A stretch of 64,000 nt of DNA from an uncultured Erythrobacter sp. (GCA_947502815.1 CANNBH010000001.1:1708818-1772817); one strand, 5' to 3'. Counted from the first letter of the stretch, positions 26,204 through 37,333 are shown. Notes: generated by a model from the letters alone, not told the origin. Numbers and translations are program-made.

Positions 26204-27304
26204 ATGGGTTTCCGTTGCGGGATCGTGGGACTGCCCAATGTTGGTAAGTCCACTTTGTTCAATGCTCTGACAGAGACGCAGGCCGCGCAGGCTGCGAATT
26301 ATCCGTTCTGCACGATTGAGCCGAATGTCGGTCAGGTCGCGGTGCCCGACCCCCGTTTGGACAAAATCGCTGCGATTGCGACCAGCGCCAAGGTTATTCC
26401 GACCCAGCTCGGCTTTGTCGACATCGCCGGCCTTGTGAAAGGCGCGAGTGCGGGCGAAGGATTGGGCAACCAATTCCTCGGCAACATCCGCGAAGTTGAT
26501 GCGATTGTGCACGTTCTGCGCTGTTTTGAGGACGACGATATTCAGCACGTCTCCAACCACGTTGACCCGCTAGCGGATGCCGAAGTGGTCGAGACCGAAT
26601 TGATGCTCTCAGACCTCGAAAGTCTTGAGAAACGCGTCGCAAATGCGGAAAAACGCGGCAAAAGCGGCGACAAAGAAGCCAAGGCGCTTGCCAGCGTCTT
26701 GGGCCAAGCGCTCGAATTGCTCAAGGACGGCAAGCCAGCCCGGCTGACGGTCCCAGAAGGCGAAGAAGAAGAGCGCTTGTTCGCTCAGGCGCAACTGCTG
26801 ACGGCAAAGCCGATCCTTTATGTCTGCAACGTCGCCGAAGAAGACGCCGCGAATGGCAACGAGTTAACCGCAAAAGTCTTCGCCAAGGCCGAGGCTGACG
26901 GTGCGCAAGCGGTTGTGGTGTCCGCCGCGATTGAATCCGAACTGGTTGAAATGCCGATGGAAGACCGCGATGAATACCTCACCGAACTGGGCCTCACCGA
27001 AAGCGGCCTGACCCGTGTGATCCGCGCAGGCTACACATTGCTGGGCCTCCAAACATTCTTCACCGCCGGACCCAAAGAATCCCGCGCATGGACCTTCCCC
27101 GCAGGAGCAAAAGCCCCCCAAGCGGCAGGCGAGATCCACACCGATTTCGAAAAAGGCTTCATCCGCGCAGAAACGATTGCCTATGATGACTTTGTCGAAT
27201 TGAACGGCGAAGCGGGCGCGAAAGAAGCCGGTAAAATGCGCCAAGAGGGCAAGGATTACGACGTGCAGGATGGCGACATCATGCTGTTTAAATTCAACGT
27301 TTGA
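26204..27304 (+). CDS. ychF: Redox-regulated ATPase YchF (Obg-like)
   Basis: 366 residues of the Obg-like ATPase family. The P-loop is GLPNVGKST (9-17), G2/G3 regions lie in YPFCTIEPNVGQV and FVDIAGLVKGAS, and a C-terminal TGS domain covers the last about 85 residues. YchF binds ribosomes and modulates stress-responsive translation. An AGAAAG ribosome-binding region precedes ATG 26204. Commonly found near pth and rplY. Confidence 0.96.
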   Translation: MGFRCGIVGLPNVGKSTLFNALTETQAAQAANYPFCTIEPNVGQVAVPDPRLDKIAAIATSAKVIPTQLGFVDIAGLVKGASAGEGLGNQFLGNIREVDAIVHVLRCFEDDDIQHVSNHVDPLADAEVVETELMLSDLESLEKRVANAEKRGKSGDKEAKALASVLGQALELLKDGKPARLTVPEGEEEERLFAQAQLLTAKPILYVCNVAEEDAANGNELTAKVFAKAEADGAQAVVVSAAIESELVEMPMEDRDEYLTELGLTESGLTRVIRAGYTLLGLQTFFTAGPKESRAWTFPAGAKAPQAAGEIHTDFEKGFIRAETIAYDDFVELNGEAGAKEAGKMRQEGKDYDVQDGDIMLFKFNV

Positions 27305-27379
27305 TGGGGTCGCGATAAGTCCGTTGTTGGGGGTGGAAGCGGTCGTCGGGAGTCCTATCGACCTTGTAGGCCTTAAGCG

Positions 27380-27407
27380 TTGTAATTGAGTCGGTGTTGT
27401 TGATAAT
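27380..27407 (+). promoter_or_regulatory. Possible promoter of the alpha/beta-hydrolase-like gene
   Basis: TTGTAA (27380-27385), a 16-bp spacer and GATAAT (27402-27407) end only 7 bp before the ATG at 27415, which would give a nearly leaderless transcript. Moderate match. Confidence 0.35.
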
Positions 27408-27414
27408 CTAACTT

Positions 27415-28572
27415 ATGAAACGTCCTTTATTGCCTCTCGTTTTAATACCGGCGTTATGTGGTGTGACACTCGGGGTTTATGCGGTGTTTGCTCGCTCGAA
27501 TTCAGAGGGCTTCACCCAAACAGAACTTCAAAGGATTTTCGCGAATTCAAGATCAGAAACCCCGCAATCAGGTCTGGCGAGTGATTGGTTTGAATGTCGC
27601 GAACGCTACGCGCTGTCGAGGGGCCCCACCGAAACTAAAGTTCTTTGTAGAACTTGGTCTGTGCAGGGCGTCAGATCGACGCTCTACATGCTTACGTTTG
27701 GTGACGAGCAAGTCCCAGTTATAGAAAGTCGTTTGGACGCGGCTCAGGAGAATGGCCCGCTAGTAGTCGATGTCAATGGTGGGCCAGGCGGTGAACCGTA
27801 TTATGTTAACCCAGCCGCGACTGAAGAGTTTATAGAGAAGCTTCGTGAGAACGCCCCAAATGGGCTTTCTGATACCCTGATAGTGCGAAAGATGCCTGAG
27901 TACCAATTGATGCGACGTGGGTTCACGATTGCATCATTAGGCTACTGGGGCATGAGTTTTAGAACTCTCAATGAACGGAATGAGATCGACTTAGCCGTTC
28001 GTGATGTACGATTGGCACTGAATTACTACCGGGATCAATTGGGTGAGCAACCACCACTGCTTGCGAAAAGTCTCGGAAATCATTTAGTGCTGGGAGCTAT
28101 CGGTAAGGAGCGTTTGGAGAGTACAAAAACACTTGCCTTCGTACCTCTTATGGACGGAATTCAGCACCACGTTGCGCGCTTCAGCGCTGAAATGCTGCAG
28201 TCAGAAGACGACAACGAGATTTCACAAGGGCTCACGTTTTACAACATTTACTCCCGTTCAAAAAACGGACTCATATTCGATCATTCACGCGCGCTCTGGA
28301 GTGGTGATTTCGCAATTCAATTTTTTGGCAACTCTGACTTGAGCTGGCGGGATGTTTCGCTAACTGCGCCCTGTTCCAAGCTAGTCCTTGCTTCGGATGA
28401 TCCGAGGACAAAGGCCTTCCTTGAACGCACGGATCATTTGCCCTCCTTCATAGAGGTTTGGAGCTCTGACCATGATGTTTTTCAAGAAGCACCAAACAAG
28501 ACAAAAGCAGCACTAACCGACTTTGCAGATTGCCTCTTGGATCAAAACTCATTGGCTTCGAACAGCAATTGA
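27415..28572 (+). CDS. Alpha/beta-hydrolase-like protein of unknown function, exported or membrane-anchored
   Basis: 385 residues starting with a hydrophobic N-terminal segment (about 4-25) that could be a signal peptide or anchor. An oxyanion-hole motif like HGGPG reads VNGGPGG near 120-126; a nucleophile-elbow-like LAKSLGNHL near 217-225 has Ser followed by xG but Ala in place of the first Gly; a downstream SSDHDVF near 358 could supply the His. This order suggests a divergent serine hydrolase/peptidase. Codon use is markedly more A/T-rich than in ychF or mutL, pointing to acquisition. No operon partner: the next gene (mutL) converges. Confidence 0.65.
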   Translation: MKRPLLPLVLIPALCGVTLGVYAVFARSNSEGFTQTELQRIFANSRSETPQSGLASDWFECRERYALSRGPTETKVLCRTWSVQGVRSTLYMLTFGDEQVPVIESRLDAAQENGPLVVDVNGGPGGEPYYVNPAATEEFIEKLRENAPNGLSDTLIVRKMPEYQLMRRGFTIASLGYWGMSFRTLNERNEIDLAVRDVRLALNYYRDQLGEQPPLLAKSLGNHLVLGAIGKERLESTKTLAFVPLMDGIQHHVARFSAEMLQSEDDNEISQGLTFYNIYSRSKNGLIFDHSRALWSGDFAIQFFGNSDLSWRDVSLTAPCSKLVLASDDPRTKAFLERTDHLPSFIEVWSSDHDVFQEAPNKTKAALTDFADCLLDQNSLASNSN

Positions 28573-28619
28573 ACCGGATGTCTACAACTGGGTCGCAAGC
28601 GGACGTCCTACAATGCCGT

Positions 28620-30473
28620 TCAATGCCGTCCAAACAGCTTCTCAACATCGTCCATGCCCAGCTTCACCCAAGTCGGGCGCCCATGGTTGCATTGCCCTGA
28701 ACGCGGGGTTGCTTCCATTTCGCGCAGCAGGGCGTTCATTTCAGCGACGTTGAGCACCCGCCCTGCCCGCACCGATCCGTGGCACGCCATTGTCGCCAAC
28801 ACCAAATCGAGCTTTTCAGACAGCAGCAGCGATCCGCTGTCCTCTTGCTTGCCGTGTTTGGCAATATCGTCGGCTAGGTCTTGGAGCAGTTTGGCGCTGT
28901 CTGCCTTTGCAATCGCAGATGGCACGGCGCGCACCAGCATGGCGGCGGGGCCAAAACGCTCGACCGTCAGGCCAAAGCGCGCCAAACCCTCTGCGGCGTC
29001 TTCCAAACGGTCGCAATCCGCCTCGTCCATTTCGACCACGTCCGGGACCAGTAGGGCCTGAGAGCGGGTTACAGCCTCCTCGGCCCCTGTCGCCTTCAAC
29101 CGTTCCAGCACGAGCCGTTCATGCGCGGCGTGTTGATCGACGAGGATCAACCCATCGGCGCTCTCAGCCACAATATACGTGTTCGCCACCTGACCGCGCG
29201 CAATGCCCAGCGGATATTGCGCGGCGTCTTGCGGCAAAGGCGCAGCCTCTTCGGCGCGTCCTTGGGGAAGAGCGGCGTCTGTTCGCGATGCCTCGGTCTG
29301 CGCTCCCCAATCCACGCGGGGTTCGGCCACATGCGAGGGCGGCGTGCCTTGCCCATCCGACCAATCGCGCCCTTCGAAAATGGATCGCATCGCTGGCGCG
29401 GCTTCGGGCTCCTGCTGCCATTTCTCCATCGCCGCGCGGTCTGGCCCCTGCGCGCTGCGCCGGTCGCCTGTATCCAAGGCTCGCCGCAACCCTGAAACGA
29501 TAAAGCCGCGCACATGGGCCGCATCGCGGAACCGCACTTCGGTTTTGGCTGGGTGGACGTTCACGTCGACATCCTGCGGCGGAATTTCGAGGAACAGCGC
29601 CAGCACCGCGTGCCGATCCCGTGCGAGCATATCGGAATAGGCCCCGCGCACCGCTCCGGTCAGCAAGCGGTCCTTCACCGGGCGTCCATTCACAAACAGA
29701 TATTGGTGATCGGCCACGCCCCGATTGTATGTCGGCAATCCCGCAAGCCCTGTAAGCCGCATCACACCGTGCGGCGTCTCCCGCTCCAGCTCGATCTCAA
29801 CGGCGTTGTCTTTAAGCTCCCGTGCCACGATTTGTGAAACGCGCGTGGCTAGCCCCTCATCCGCTTGGGTAGAAAGCGCCTTGCGGCTCTTCCCTTCGGC
29901 GCCGTTTTCCATGGTGAAGGCAATGTCAGGCCGCGCCATCGCAAGCCGCCGAACAATATCGAGGCAGGCGATATACTCACTGCGCGGTGTGCGAAGGAAT
30001 TTACGCCGCGCAGGCACTTTGGCGAAAATCTGCTCAACCCGAATGCGCGTGCCAACCGGCAAAGCCGCCGGGCCATCCTCAATCAATTCGCCGTGGTCGA
30101 CAATCTTGCGCCACCCGTCTTCGGCCCCTGCAACCCGGCTTTCGAGAGTCATCCGAGCGATACTGGCAATTGATGGCAAGGCCTCGCCGCGAAAGCCAAG
30201 GGTTGATACCATCTCAATCGCTTCATCGGGCAATTTCGACGTTGCGTGCCGCTCCAACGCCAAGGCCATATCATCGGGACTCATCCCGCAGCCATCATCG
30301 GTGACTTCCAAACGGGTCAATCCGCCATCGGTGAGCGTCACAGTGATTCGCGACGCACCAGCATCAATTGCGTTTTCGACCAGCTCTTTGAGCGCTGCAG
30401 CCGGGCGTTCGACCACTTCACCGGCCGCAATTCGGTTCACAAGAGAGTTTGGAAGGCGGCGGATTTGGGGCAT
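28620..30473 (-). CDS. mutL: DNA mismatch repair protein MutL
   Basis: 617 residues from ATG 30473 (MPQIRRLPNSLVNRIAAGEVV). The N-terminal GHKL ATPase shows LVENAIDAGAS, DDGCGM and TLGFRGEAL. The C-terminal domain carries the endonuclease motif DQHAAHERLVLE (DQHA-x2-E-x4-E), ACHGSVRAG and CNHGRPT, so this is a MutL with an intrinsic nicking site, as expected in bacteria without MutH. A long Pro/Ala/Gln linker separates the halves. It is divergent from mreB. Confidence 0.96.
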   Translation of the reverse strand: MPQIRRLPNSLVNRIAAGEVVERPAAALKELVENAIDAGASRITVTLTDGGLTRLEVTDDGCGMSPDDMALALERHATSKLPDEAIEMVSTLGFRGEALPSIASIARMTLESRVAGAEDGWRKIVDHGELIEDGPAALPVGTRIRVEQIFAKVPARRKFLRTPRSEYIACLDIVRRLAMARPDIAFTMENGAEGKSRKALSTQADEGLATRVSQIVARELKDNAVEIELERETPHGVMRLTGLAGLPTYNRGVADHQYLFVNGRPVKDRLLTGAVRGAYSDMLARDRHAVLALFLEIPPQDVDVNVHPAKTEVRFRDAAHVRGFIVSGLRRALDTGDRRSAQGPDRAAMEKWQQEPEAAPAMRSIFEGRDWSDGQGTPPSHVAEPRVDWGAQTEASRTDAALPQGRAEEAAPLPQDAAQYPLGIARGQVANTYIVAESADGLILVDQHAAHERLVLERLKATGAEEAVTRSQALLVPDVVEMDEADCDRLEDAAEGLARFGLTVERFGPAAMLVRAVPSAIAKADSAKLLQDLADDIAKHGKQEDSGSLLLSEKLDLVLATMACHGSVRAGRVLNVAEMNALLREMEATPRSGQCNHGRPTWVKLGMDDVEKLFGRH

Positions 30474-30576
30474 TTGTCGCAATCTAGACGTCACACGCCG
30501 CAAATTCGAGGGCTGCCGGGGAAAATAACCAGTATCGTCAACAATAATTTTGGCCTTTTTCGCAAGCATTCGCTAG

Positions 30577-31719
<1,143 letters not shown>

Positions 31720-31777
31720 ATTTCATTCCACGCTGATTTTGCGCGGGAGCTAACACTACTAGGGACTGGATAAACCC

Positions 31778-32683
31778 ATGGCGCCGCCATCATCGCGTCG
31801 ATCGGGCTTTTCGAAAAAGCAGCAATATTCGGTCTTTACCGGGTATCTGTTGGCGACGCTTGGCGCGCTCGTCGGGCTGGGACTGCTCGCCATATCACTG
31901 TGGCAGCCTTCCGTGTTTCAGCCCTTGCGCGGCGCGGCAGGTGATGCCGCTTCACCGGTTGGTCAAGCAACCGCAACCGCCCGCGCAGGCGGCAACAACA
32001 CATGGGACACGCTCACCGGATATTGGAACGCCGGCAGCCAAAACGCCGAACTGCGGCGCGAGGTCGAAATCGCGCGCATCCGATTGGCCGAGGCGCAGGC
32101 GGTGGAAACGGAAAACCGCCGGTTAAAGGCTCTTTTGGGCCTCGCCGATGAAGCGGTTGAGCCGATTGTTTCTGCGCGCTTGGTCGGCTCCAGCGCATCA
32201 AGCGCGCGGCGCTTTGCCTATATCGGCGTTGGCAAAAGCGACGGCGTCACTGTCGGCATGCCAGTCCATTCAGAACGCGGCGTGATCGGCCGCGTGTTGG
32301 AGACGGCGCGCGCGTCCTCCCGCGTGTTGCTGCTGACCGATAGCGAAAGCGTGCTGCCAGTGCGCCGCGCATCCGATCAAACCGTCGCCTTTGCCGAAGG
32401 GCGCGGCGACGGATTGGTCCGCATTCGTTTGATCAATTTGGGCCTCAATCCTTTGGAAATTGGCGATGTCTTTGTTACCAGCGGCGCAGGCGGATATTAC
32501 CGGCCGGGCGTTGCGGTCGCCGTGCTCAATGAAAAAACCTCCGACGGCGGCATTGCGCGATTGATCGCTGAGCCATCGGCCACCAATTACATTTCGGTTG
32601 AACCGATTTACGAACCTCTCGCCGTCGAAGCATCCGGCGTGCGTGAGCAGGACGAATTGACCGAAGCTGAGTTGGGCGAGTGA
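31778..32683 (+). CDS. mreC: Rod shape-determining protein MreC
   Basis: 301 residues: a short cytoplasmic tail, one membrane helix (about 20-42), a coiled coil (about 80-120) and the periplasmic double beta-barrel. MreC links MreB to PBP2 and activates the elongasome. Its TGA overlaps the GTG start of mreD by four bases. The C-terminal tail is short and acidic. Confidence 0.95.
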   Translation: MAPPSSRRSGFSKKQQYSVFTGYLLATLGALVGLGLLAISLWQPSVFQPLRGAAGDAASPVGQATATARAGGNNTWDTLTGYWNAGSQNAELRREVEIARIRLAEAQAVETENRRLKALLGLADEAVEPIVSARLVGSSASSARRFAYIGVGKSDGVTVGMPVHSERGVIGRVLETARASSRVLLLTDSESVLPVRRASDQTVAFAEGRGDGLVRIRLINLGLNPLEIGDVFVTSGAGGYYRPGVAVAVLNEKTSDGGIARLIAEPSATNYISVEPIYEPLAVEASGVREQDELTEAELGE

Positions 32684-33240
32684 GAGACCGGCTTGCCACC
32701 CCAACACAGCGCCGCGCCTATGGCCGGGGCGGCATCAACCGTGTGACATCCCCGTGGCGCGCCAACACCGTGCCATACGCCTCGATTTTGCTGGGTTCCC
32801 TGCTGCCGATTTGGGTTCTGGCCGATGTCATGCCAGTCGTGCCGCCCTTGGGATTCCTGATCTTCCTGTCATGGCGAGTCATGCGGCCTGGCCTGTTCCC
32901 CCTGTGGGTGGGAGTGCCACTCGGCGCGTTTGACGATCTGTTTAGCGGGCAACCCTTTGGCAGCGCGATCCTGCTATGGTCGCTCACCATGATTGCGCTG
33001 GAGCTGATTGAGACACGTTTTCCATGGCGTGGTTTTTGGCAGGATTGGTTCACCGCCAGTCTAGCCATCATTCTGTACATCTGCGCCGCTATGGTGGTTT
33101 CGGGCGCAACAGTTACGGTTTTCATGGCGGCAGCTGCGGTGCCGCAAATCCTATTCAGTGTGCTGCTGTATCCACTGTTCGCGCGCCTTATTGCTTGGCT
33201 TGATAAATTCCGCCTGTCCCGGTCGCGGAGGATCGGGTGA
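32680..33240 (+). CDS. mreD: Rod shape-determining protein MreD
   Basis: 186 residues with about five membrane helices and little soluble sequence, encoded by a GTG start overlapping mreC (GTGA) and ending in a GTGA overlap with mrdA. The position and membrane pattern identify MreD, the integral membrane member of the elongasome, although the family is poorly conserved in sequence. Confidence 0.92.
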   Translation: MRDRLATPTQRRAYGRGGINRVTSPWRANTVPYASILLGSLLPIWVLADVMPVVPPLGFLIFLSWRVMRPGLFPLWVGVPLGAFDDLFSGQPFGSAILLWSLTMIALELIETRFPWRGFWQDWFTASLAIILYICAAMVVSGATVTVFMAAAAVPQILFSVLLYPLFARLIAWLDKFRLSRSRRIG

Positions 33241-35276
33241 AACGGTTTTTCAATTTCAACAGCGGCGCGACGAAACGCAGCGCGGTCGTCACCGCCTCCA
33301 CACTTAAAAACACATTTGATCGCCGGGCTGTTGTCATCGGCGGCCTGCAATACGGCGTCGGAGTTCTGCTTGCCGCGCGCATGGGCTATCTTGCGATTGC
33401 CGAGAATGAGAAATACCGACTCGAATCCGAAAGCAACCGCGTCAATTTGACGTTGATACCCCCGCGCCGGGGCTGGATATTGGACCGCGACGGCGCGCCC
33501 TTGGCCTCCAACCGGGCCGATTTTCGCGTTGATGTGATCCCTGAACGATTGTCTGAACCTGATGCGATGCTCGACCAAATTGGCGCGCTGCTGTCATTGG
33601 AGCCTGACCGCATCGCCGATCTCAAAGCAGAAGTCGCAGGGTCGCGCGGGTTTGCCCCAATCGAAGTGGCAAGCGGGCTGGATTACGAACAATTCGCCGC
33701 TTTAAGCGTGCGACTGCCCGATATGCAGGGTGTCGTGCCCCAGCGCGGCTTTTCACGGTTCTACCCCACTGCATCCAGCGTCGGCCATCTGATCGGCTAT
33801 GTCGGCCCTGCCAATGCGGAAGAATATGAAGAAGACCGCAACCCCATCTTGATCACGCCGGGACACAAAATCGGCAAAGATGGTCTGGAAAAGCAGTTCG
33901 AACAGGGTTTGCGCGGCGTGCCCGGCGCCCGCCGGGTTGAAGTCACCGCAGGTGGCCGGATCGTGCGCGATTTGGAAACGCGCGATGATATTCAGGGCGA
34001 TCCAGTGCGCCTAACGATTGATGGGCCGCTGCAAGATTATGCGGCACGCCGGATCGGGCTCGAAAGCGGGTCGGTGGTTGTGATGGATTGTCTAACCGGT
34101 GATCTGCTGTGCATGGCCAGCATGCCGAGTTTCGATCCCAACAGTTTTTCCGACGGGATCGGCAGTGTGGAATATTCTATGCTGCGCGAGGACCGGCGCG
34201 TTCCGCTTCGCAACAAGGTTCTGAAAGGCCTTTACCCTCCGGGCTCAACCGTCAAACCCATGCATTGCATGGCGTTTTTAAAGGCCGGCGTAAAACCAAC
34301 CGATACGATCGTTTGCGGCGGCGGACGGCGGATCGGCAACCGCTTCTTCAACTGCCACTCCAACCACGGCGTGGTGGATATGGACAAAGCGATTGCCCAG
34401 TCGTGCGACAGCTATTTTTATCACTTCGCGCAGGCCGTGGGCTTTGATGAAGTGGCCACCATGGCAAAGGATCTGGGCATGGGTCAGGAATTCCCCCTGC
34501 CCGTCACCAGCCAATTTTACGGCACAGTCCCGACGCCCGATTGGAAATTCAACAAATTTGGCCGTGAATGGCAGCCATTCGACACTGTCAACGCCTCCAT
34601 CGGACAGGGGTATTACCTCGCCAGCCCGCTGCAATTGGCGGTGATGAGCGCGCGGCTTGCCACGGGTCGCCGGCTTAACCCTCGTCTGGTGATGGACGAC
34701 GCAGCGCCCAATCCGGCGAGCTACAATTTCAACAGCGACGAGATAAACCATATCCGCCAAGCGATGAGCAATGTCGTGAACGGTGCAGGCACCGCACGGC
34801 GAGCACGTTTGCCGATCCCGGACATCCAAATCGCAGGCAAAACCGGCACGGCTCAGGTCGTCTCGCTCAGCGTTTCAGACGGCCGCAGCGGCCCGTGGAA
34901 ATACCGCGATCATGGCCTCTTCACCTTCTTCGCTCCTACCGAAAACCCCCGTTATGCAGGGGCCGTTGTGATCGAGCATGGGGGCGGTTCCGGCTCTGCC
35001 TATCCCATCGCGCGCGATGTGATGACGTTTATGTTTGACCCGCAAAAAGGGCTGGACGCGCTCAAATCGCTTGAACGGCAATGGGGCGGCACGGCGCAGG
35101 AACGGCTTGAGAAAAACTACGCCGCCTATGCCGCGGAACGCGGGGCAACCGTCGCCCCCCCTCCCCGGCGCGATGAAGACATATTCGACCGCGTCGAAGC
35201 GGAAGCGCGGGTGGCCGCCCAGCAATCAGAAGAAATCGCCGATGAATTTGTCGCCCCTCGCGAAGGGCAATATTGA
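33237..35276 (+). CDS. mrdA: Penicillin-binding protein 2 (peptidoglycan transpeptidase, elongasome)
   Basis: 679 residues from a GTG that overlaps mreD. One N-terminal membrane helix (about 30-50) is followed by the dimerisation/pedestal domain (RRGWILDRDG) and the class B transpeptidase domain. The catalytic motifs are PGSTVKP (Ser337), an SxN-type motif (SCD region near 385) and KTGTAQ (Lys535). PBP2 works with RodA to crosslink glycan strands during elongation. A charged C-terminal extension of about 60 residues is present. Confidence 0.97.
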   Translation: MKRFFNFNSGATKRSAVVTASTLKNTFDRRAVVIGGLQYGVGVLLAARMGYLAIAENEKYRLESESNRVNLTLIPPRRGWILDRDGAPLASNRADFRVDVIPERLSEPDAMLDQIGALLSLEPDRIADLKAEVAGSRGFAPIEVASGLDYEQFAALSVRLPDMQGVVPQRGFSRFYPTASSVGHLIGYVGPANAEEYEEDRNPILITPGHKIGKDGLEKQFEQGLRGVPGARRVEVTAGGRIVRDLETRDDIQGDPVRLTIDGPLQDYAARRIGLESGSVVVMDCLTGDLLCMASMPSFDPNSFSDGIGSVEYSMLREDRRVPLRNKVLKGLYPPGSTVKPMHCMAFLKAGVKPTDTIVCGGGRRIGNRFFNCHSNHGVVDMDKAIAQSCDSYFYHFAQAVGFDEVATMAKDLGMGQEFPLPVTSQFYGTVPTPDWKFNKFGREWQPFDTVNASIGQGYYLASPLQLAVMSARLATGRRLNPRLVMDDAAPNPASYNFNSDEINHIRQAMSNVVNGAGTARRARLPIPDIQIAGKTGTAQVVSLSVSDGRSGPWKYRDHGLFTFFAPTENPRYAGAVVIEHGGGSGSAYPIARDVMTFMFDPQKGLDALKSLERQWGGTAQERLEKNYAAYAAERGATVAPPPRRDEDIFDRVEAEARVAAQQSEEIADEFVAPREGQY

Positions 35277-36406
35277 TGCACAGCGAACGCAGCGGCATTA
35301 TTCCAGAACCCATCGCGCGCCAGCCATGGTCGATGCTGATCCCGCTGTTCATGCTGGTCGCATTTGGCGCAGCGGTTTTGTATTCTGCCGCTGGCGGATC
35401 GATGACCCCTTACGCCTCATCGCATCTCGTGCGTTTCAGTGTGTTTATGGTGATGGCCGCGATCATCGCATCACTGCCGCGCAATTTTGTGCGCTTCATG
35501 ACCTATCCCGCCTTTGTCATCGTTTTGTTGATGCTGCTCGCCGTTGAAGTGCTGGGCCAAGTGCGCGGCGGCAGCCAGCGCTGGCTTGATCTGGGCTTTA
35601 TGGATTTGCAGCCATCTGAATTGATGAAGCCTGTGATCGTCGTCACATTGGCGCATTATTTTGCGTCGCTTCCCGTCGGTATGATTGCAACGTGGCGGGC
35701 CTTAGTTGTTCCCGGCGCGATGATCGGCATGCCGGTTGGCCTCGTATTGCTGCAACCCGATCTTGGCACATCGCTCGCCATTGTGTTTGGCGGCGGCGTT
35801 GTGATGCTTCTCGCGGGGCTCCCAATGCGCTGGTTTATTGCTGCCGGTGCGGCGGCGATTGCGGCGGCACCGCTGGTGTTCTTCTTTGGCCTTCAAGATT
35901 ATCAACAGCGCCGCGTGATGACGATGTTCGATCCAGAGGCGGATGCGCTGGGTGCCGGTTATCACATCGCCCAATCCAAGATAGCCATCGGGTCAGGCGG
36001 CCTTTTTGGCAAAGGGTTCAACAACGGTTCGCAAAGCCACCTGCAGTATCTGCCTGAACCGCACACCGATTTCGTCTTTGCCACCATGGCAGAAGAATGG
36101 GGCCTGATCGGCGGTTTGTTCGTGCTGGCGGTGTTCAGCATCATCCTGCGCTGGGGTTTGGGCGTTGCGCGCGATAGCCGGGACCGGTTCTCCAACCTGC
36201 TGGCGGCGGGCATGGCGGCGACAATATTCTTTTATATCGCGGTCAATTTGTTGATGGTGATGGGCATGGCACCCGTGGTGGGCATCCCGCTGCCGTTTAT
36301 GAGCCATGGCGGGTCATCGATGATGACGAATATGATCTGTATCGGCGCGCTGATGATGGTGAACCGGTGGAACCGCAACGCACCGCGCGGGGGTCTTTCG
36401 GGTTAA
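35276..36406 (+). CDS. rodA: Peptidoglycan glycosyltransferase RodA (SEDS family)
   Basis: 376 residues with about ten membrane helices. Starts at ATG 35276, sharing one base with the mrdA stop (TGATG); a TTG at 35273 would add one residue. SEDS signatures include LGFMDLQPSELMKP, LLQPDLGTSL, and near the C-terminus GIPLPFMSHGGSSM. It polymerises lipid II in partnership with PBP2. The 3' end overlaps the convergent LuxR gene by four bases. Confidence 0.97.
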   Translation: MHSERSGIIPEPIARQPWSMLIPLFMLVAFGAAVLYSAAGGSMTPYASSHLVRFSVFMVMAAIIASLPRNFVRFMTYPAFVIVLLMLLAVEVLGQVRGGSQRWLDLGFMDLQPSELMKPVIVVTLAHYFASLPVGMIATWRALVVPGAMIGMPVGLVLLQPDLGTSLAIVFGGGVVMLLAGLPMRWFIAAGAAAIAAAPLVFFFGLQDYQQRRVMTMFDPEADALGAGYHIAQSKIAIGSGGLFGKGFNNGSQSHLQYLPEPHTDFVFATMAEEWGLIGGLFVLAVFSIILRWGLGVARDSRDRFSNLLAAGMAATIFFYIAVNLLMVMGMAPVVGIPLPFMSHGGSSMMTNMICIGALMMVNRWNRNAPRGGLSG

Positions 36407-37131
36407 ATCCGAACCAACCCCAATTGCAGGGCCTTAACAACCGCGCCCACTCGGTCGCTCACATCAAGTTTTGCATAAACCCGCTTGGAATAGGTCTTAA
36501 CCGTATCGGGCGATAGATCGAGGATGGTCGCAATCGCGCTGACCGATTTTCCCTTGGCCGCCCACGTTAACACTTCGATCTCGCGTTCCGACAAGGCGGG
36601 GATTTGGGCGCTCTCATCCAACATGATACATATCCGTTGATGGCATGATTGTGCCACGCTGCGGACGATGCCCATCGGACCGCTGGGCACCTCTGATACA
36701 GAACGGTCAAAATCAAACGCACAATATGCGTCACGCCCGCCCGGACCAAACAGCGGTACGCCAAATCCATGGATCAGTCCGTGGCGGATCGATTGGGCGA
36801 AATACGCTTCGTTGCTCGGGGTGTTCTGCCCCGCCTCCATCGCCTCTTTCCACGTCATCATCCCGCCATGGCGCAACACCCTTTGCGGGATGGGATCATC
36901 CTTTCGAAATTCCTGATCCTGATAAAGTGAAAGCCATTCTTGGCTGAATCCCTCTGTGTAGACCGCCGTGCTCAAAGAAGACGGTTCATCAAACAAAGGT
37001 GACACATGATAACTCATGCGGACGACGCCTTGCGCCCAGCATGTATCGCGCGCGAACCGGAGCACCGCGCCAATGTCGGTCAAAGCCTCGATCTGGTCGA
37101 AATAACGCTGCATGATACATCTTGTTACCAT
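36403..37131 (-). CDS. LuxR-type regulator with autoinducer-binding domain (no luxI nearby)
   Basis: 242 residues from ATG 37131, which has a GGGGG ribosome-binding stretch at normal distance; frames extend further upstream without good signals. The N-terminal domain keeps the acyl-homoserine-lactone pocket pattern WLSLYQDQEFRKDDP followed by W in MMTWKEA. The C-terminal LuxR HTH is SEREIEVLTWAAKGKSVSAIA with DTVKTYSKRVYAKL. No autoinducer synthase gene is in the window, so it is a solo in this context. It converges on rodA with a 4-bp overlap and is divergent from the next gene. Confidence 0.9.
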   Translation of the reverse strand: MVTRCIMQRYFDQIEALTDIGAVLRFARDTCWAQGVVRMSYHVSPLFDEPSSLSTAVYTEGFSQEWLSLYQDQEFRKDDPIPQRVLRHGGMMTWKEAMEAGQNTPSNEAYFAQSIRHGLIHGFGVPLFGPGGRDAYCAFDFDRSVSEVPSGPMGIVRSVAQSCHQRICIMLDESAQIPALSEREIEVLTWAAKGKSVSAIATILDLSPDTVKTYSKRVYAKLDVSDRVGAVVKALQLGLVRI

Positions 37132-37333
37132 ACGTCCCCCAAATGGGCGACTTTCCGTAAACGTAAACGTCGGCGATAAGCGCGGAAGGCTCTGAGGAGC
37201 TCGAGTGAACGGGTCGCCTTGCCGAACCAATTGGCAAGTTCGTTGATCACTCAAGTCCTGGCGGCAGGCGCGCTCCCCCCAAATGGCGCAGGCTGCCGTC
37301 AGGCACCAATATTCCCCTTATTGAGAACGTCCC

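Noticed and set aside
28611..28629. Short direct repeat (CAATGCCGT twice) at the end of mutL
   Set aside because: Nine bases in and beside a coding end; chance-level and without associated mobile gene.
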